Assembly: GCF_002081825.1 (NCBI RefSeq)
Contig: NZ_MUKU01000003.1
Coordinates: 62,001-126,000, forward strand
DNA length: 64,000 nucleotides
Direction of reading: 5' to 3'
From: Chromobacterium haemolyticum
GTDB taxonomy: Bacteria; Pseudomonadota; Gammaproteobacteria; Burkholderiales; Chromobacteriaceae
Shown: in pieces, positions 61,784-64,000 of the stretch
Layout: every line of letters begins with the position of its first letter
How positions within the stretch are numbered: the first letter of the stretch is position 1
The notes under the pieces: model-generated
Told to the model about the DNA's origin: nothing
Databases searched by the model: none
Seen by the model: the letters and a program-made list of their open reading frames with translations, nothing else
Translations under genes and position numbers: made by a program

Positions 61784-63142
61784 ATGGCATCCATTACCAC
61801 CAGCGTCGGACCGCTGGACGTTCAAAGCATCGTCAGTCAGCTGATGTCGATTGAGTCCCAGCCGCTGACCCAAAGCCAGACCCGGGTCAGCAACTATCAG
61901 TCCCAACTCAGTTCCATCGGCCAGATCAGTTCGGCGCTGTCCGGCTTGCAGACCTCGGTCACCGCCATGGCCTCGGGCAGTTTCCTGCAACAATTCCAGG
62001 TCACCTCCACCGACAACACCATCGCCACCGCTAGCACCACCTCCGGCGGCGTGGCCGGCAATTACGCGCTTAACGTCACCCAACTGGCGCAGCCGCGGCA
62101 ATTGGTGTTCGACCAAACTTCCGGCGGACAAGCCATCACCGACCAGAACGCGGCGCTGGCCGGCGCCCCCAGCGCGCTGAGCTTCACCGTCAACGGCACC
62201 ACCAGTACCGTGCAACTGGGCCAGAACGGCTCCACCATCTCGCTGTCCTCCATCGCCGACAATATCAACAGCGCCGGCATCGGCGTCAACGCGTCGGTGG
62301 TGGAGTACAACAACCATTACTCGCTGGTGCTGGCCTCCTCGCAATCCGGCCCCGCCAACGCCTTCAGCATTTCCGCCGGTGGCAGCGACAGCGGCGCCAC
62401 CTCCGGCAACACCCTGGCCGGCCTGGGCCAGAGCAGCGCGGCCGCCAGCGAATCCGCGGCGGCTCAGGACGCGCTGCTTACCGTCAACGGCGTCAACGTG
62501 TCCAGCAGCAGCAACACCCTGAACAATGTAATCAACGGCGCCACAGTCAACCTCAACAAACTGGGCCAGGCAACGCTCAACATGAGCCAGAACACCGCCA
62601 ATGTCACCTCGACGCTGCAAAACTTCGTCAGCGCCTACAACCAGGTGATAAGCGCCAGCAACTCCGCGCTGGGCGGCAGCATGAAGAACAGCAGCGACGT
62701 CATCGGCCTGCAAGAGCAATTAGCCGGCCTGCTCAGCACCCCGGTGCCGGGCGTCAACGCCTCCTCCTCTTACGCTTATCTGGCCCAGGTCGGCATCACC
62801 CAGCAGGCGGACGGCACACTGAAACTGGACTCCACCGCCTTCACCACCGCGCTGAACGCCGACCCCGGCGCCGTGGCCAATCTGTTCGGCAACGCCCAGA
62901 ACAACGGCTACGCCAACGCCTTCAATACCGCCATCAACAATTTGCTGGGGCCCAACGGCATGATCACCACCGAACAAGGCGACATCAACACCAAGATCAG
63001 CGACGAGAACAACCTCCAGTCCCGGCTCAACAACCAGTTGGCCAATGAGAAGAGCTCGCTACTGAACCAGTACACCACGCTGAACAGCGAACTGTCCGCC
63101 ATGCAGCAGTCCACTTCCAGCCTGGCCAATCTACTGGCCTAA
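61784..63142 (+). CDS. fliD: Flagellar filament cap protein FliD (hook-associated protein 2)
   Basis: A 452-residue FliD with AGGAG nine bases upstream. The N-terminal FliD_N domain (VGPLDVQSIVSQLMSIESQPLTQSQTRVSNYQSQLSSIGQISSALSGLQT, YALNVTQLAQPRQLVF), a Ser/Ala/Gly-rich central part with exposed domains, and FliD_C (DALLTVNGVNVSSSSNTLNNVINGATVNL, TLQNFVSAYNQVI, AYLAQVGITQQADGTLKLD, LANEKSSLLNQYTTLNSELSAMQQS) are all present. It caps the growing filament and promotes flagellin folding. fliS and flagellin genes, its usual neighbours, are absent; the gene stands alone behind a sigma28 promoter, and repeat copy E abuts its stop codon. Confidence 0.95.
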   Translation: MASITTSVGPLDVQSIVSQLMSIESQPLTQSQTRVSNYQSQLSSIGQISSALSGLQTSVTAMASGSFLQQFQVTSTDNTIATASTTSGGVAGNYALNVTQLAQPRQLVFDQTSGGQAITDQNAALAGAPSALSFTVNGTTSTVQLGQNGSTISLSSIADNINSAGIGVNASVVEYNNHYSLVLASSQSGPANAFSISAGGSDSGATSGNTLAGLGQSSAAASESAAAQDALLTVNGVNVSSSSNTLNNVINGATVNLNKLGQATLNMSQNTANVTSTLQNFVSAYNQVISASNSALGGSMKNSSDVIGLQEQLAGLLSTPVPGVNASSSYAYLAQVGITQQADGTLKLDSTAFTTALNADPGAVANLFGNAQNNGYANAFNTAINNLLGPNGMITTEQGDINTKISDENNLQSRLNNQLANEKSSLLNQYTTLNSELSAMQQSTSSLANLLA

Positions 63143-63283
63143 AAACCTATTTACGATCTGCTGCGCGTCGGCGACACGGCGTTGAAACCGGCCTCGAAAT
63201 GCTCATGTACCACGTGTACATTCCGCTTTCTCAGCCGCAACGCCCTGTCTCGCTCTAGCTCGCGAGATCGTAAACTGTTCCAA
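63140..63283. repeat. MITE-like inverted repeat element, copy E (inverted)
   Basis: The element in the opposite orientation to copies A-D: it begins aaaacctatttacgatctgctgcgcgtcg and ends cgcgagatcgtaaactgttcc. Its left end coincides with the fliD stop codon TAA (63140-63142). It lies between fliD and the LD-carboxypeptidase gene; the remaining ~115 bases before that gene hold its promoter. Confidence 0.82.
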
Positions 63284-63400
63284 GTTCACTACGGCGGCGG
63301 CGCTCAGCATCGTCGCCGCGTTTGCCGTATACTGGCGCAACTCACGCAGCCTCGCGCTGTCGAACCTCGTTTGCACCAGCCCTTATCGGCCCCGGATTCA

Positions 63401-64000
63401 ATGACTGCCCGCATTCAATACTCTCGTCGCCAACTACTCCAAATGGGCGCGCTCAGCGCCGGCCTTGGCCTCTTGCAAGGATGTCGCACCATGGTTGACC
63501 AAACCCTTCCCGCTCCGGTCTCCGCCGGCAGCAGCCTCTATTTCACCGCCTGCTCCGGCCCCTTGCCTGACGCGCGCCAAAAGCAGCTGGCGGTGGAGCG
63601 GCTGCGCCAGGCCGGTTACCAACTGGATAACGTCCAGGCGCTGGACCGCCGCGATCAGCGCTTCGCCGGCAGCGACGCGCAAAGGCTGAGCGATCTCAAC
63701 CAGCTGATTGCGCGCCGCCGCGCGCCGCAACTCTTGGTGGCCGGCCGCGGCGGCTACGGCGCTACCCGCCTGCTGCCGCATATCGACTACGGCCGGCTCT
63801 GCCCTCTGCTGCGCGAATCCGGCAGCCAGCTGATAGGCTACAGCGACTTCACCGCCATCCAGCTGGCCTTGCTGGCCAAGGGCGGGCTGGGCAGCTTCGC
63901 CGGCCCCATGGTCAGCGACTTCGGCGCCAAGCAGCCCAGCGCCTTCACCCTGACTGAATTCCTCACCACCACCACCACCGCCAACCGCCAGTTGCGCATC
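63401..64000 (+). CDS. ldcA: Exported LD-carboxypeptidase (S66, LdcA-like), 3' end outside window
   Basis: The frame is open from the ATG at 63401 to the window end (200 residues seen). The first 28 residues have a twin-arginine-like motif (SRRQLLQ), a hydrophobic stretch and a possible lipobox LLQGC with Cys28, so the protein is probably a Tat-exported lipoprotein. Family motifs: YFTACSGPLPDARQKQLAVERLRQAGY, AGSDAQRLSDLNQLI, LLVAGRGGYGATRLLPHIDY, and LIGYSDFTAIQLAL with the nucleophile Ser in GYSD. S66 enzymes remove the terminal D-Ala from murein tetrapeptides. E. coli LdcA is cytoplasmic, so export is unusual. Confidence 0.85.
   Translation, partial: MTARIQYSRRQLLQMGALSAGLGLLQGCRTMVDQTLPAPVSAGSSLYFTACSGPLPDARQKQLAVERLRQAGYQLDNVQALDRRDQRFAGSDAQRLSDLNQLIARRRAPQLLVAGRGGYGATRLLPHIDYGRLCPLLRESGSQLIGYSDFTAIQLALLAKGGLGSFAGPMVSDFGAKQPSAFTLTEFLTTTTTANRQLRI

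Noticed and set aside
1-64000. CRISPR arrays, tRNA or rRNA genes, complete insertion sequences
   Set aside because: None recognised by eye: the only repeated units are the ~145-bp inverted-repeat elements, which are dispersed and have no spacers, and the tandem immunity genes.

Overview
The window looks like chromosomal DNA of a GC-rich betaproteobacterium of the Neisseriales, most probably Chromobacterium or a close relative. This is inferred from overall gene content (yedE-yedF, gyrA close to serC, FtsK-HemH, a VgrG/VasX-type T6SS module, a FliA-type flagellar promoter) and from high GC with GC-rich third positions; no rRNA or other marker is present to prove it. I saw no tRNA, rRNA, CRISPR array, insertion sequence or phage.

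Layout. 1-4396: the end of penicillin-binding protein 1C, a secreted DUF3472/ricin-lectin protein and the yedE-yedF pair, whose leader carries an intrinsic terminator. 4397-15088: an orphan type VI secretion module: vgrG, a DUF4123 adaptor, a VasX-like membrane-active effector and five tandem paralogous membrane proteins that are probably immunity proteins. The second of these is frameshifted, and the first four are strikingly AT-rich. 15285-21303: CorA-type transporter, LysR/MFS pair, O-methyltransferase, LysR/GNAT pair. 21605-26247: sbcC-sbcD. 26344-31248: small secreted and membrane proteins, an acyl-CoA dehydrogenase homologue, an acetylpolyamine-amidohydrolase-like enzyme with a divergent Lrp regulator, and a glutathione transferase.

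31405-36486 is the most unusual region. A sigma70-like promoter leads into an array in which short leader ORFs alternate with three small proteins resembling the C-terminal ACT-like domain of MgtC, ending in the magnesium P-type ATPase gene mgtA. At least two leader ORFs encode 17-18 residue peptides with an acidic/proline start (EDPEPRPRRP, EEPEPR) like enterobacterial MgtL; a third is 43 residues and proline-rich; a fourth, GTG-started candidate lies at the head of the transcript. Hairpins sit after each leader or before the next gene. I read this as a magnesium-starvation operon with repeated translation-sensing attenuators and previously unremarked small proteins.

36562-49367: DUF2165 protein, CSS/EAL phosphodiesterase, MliC-like lysozyme inhibitor, ankyrin protein, serC, two hotdog thioesterases overlapping gyrA, and a tightly overlapped repair operon (a 335-residue protein, recJ, a small membrane protein, rmuC). 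49608-55661: M23 endopeptidase and anmK (murein turnover and recycling), ftsK, hemH. 55941-59220: LivJ-like lipoprotein, then a TetR-controlled operon with a hotdog protein and a dienoyl-CoA-isomerase-like enzyme. 59447-64000: a membrane protein of the misleadingly named SpecificRecomb family, fliD with a sigma28 promoter, and the start of an exported LD-carboxypeptidase.

A roughly 145-bp inverted-repeat element (MITE-like, flanked by TTA) occurs five times plus one miniature derivative. Three copies abut stop codons, so the element may use TAA stop codons as targets.
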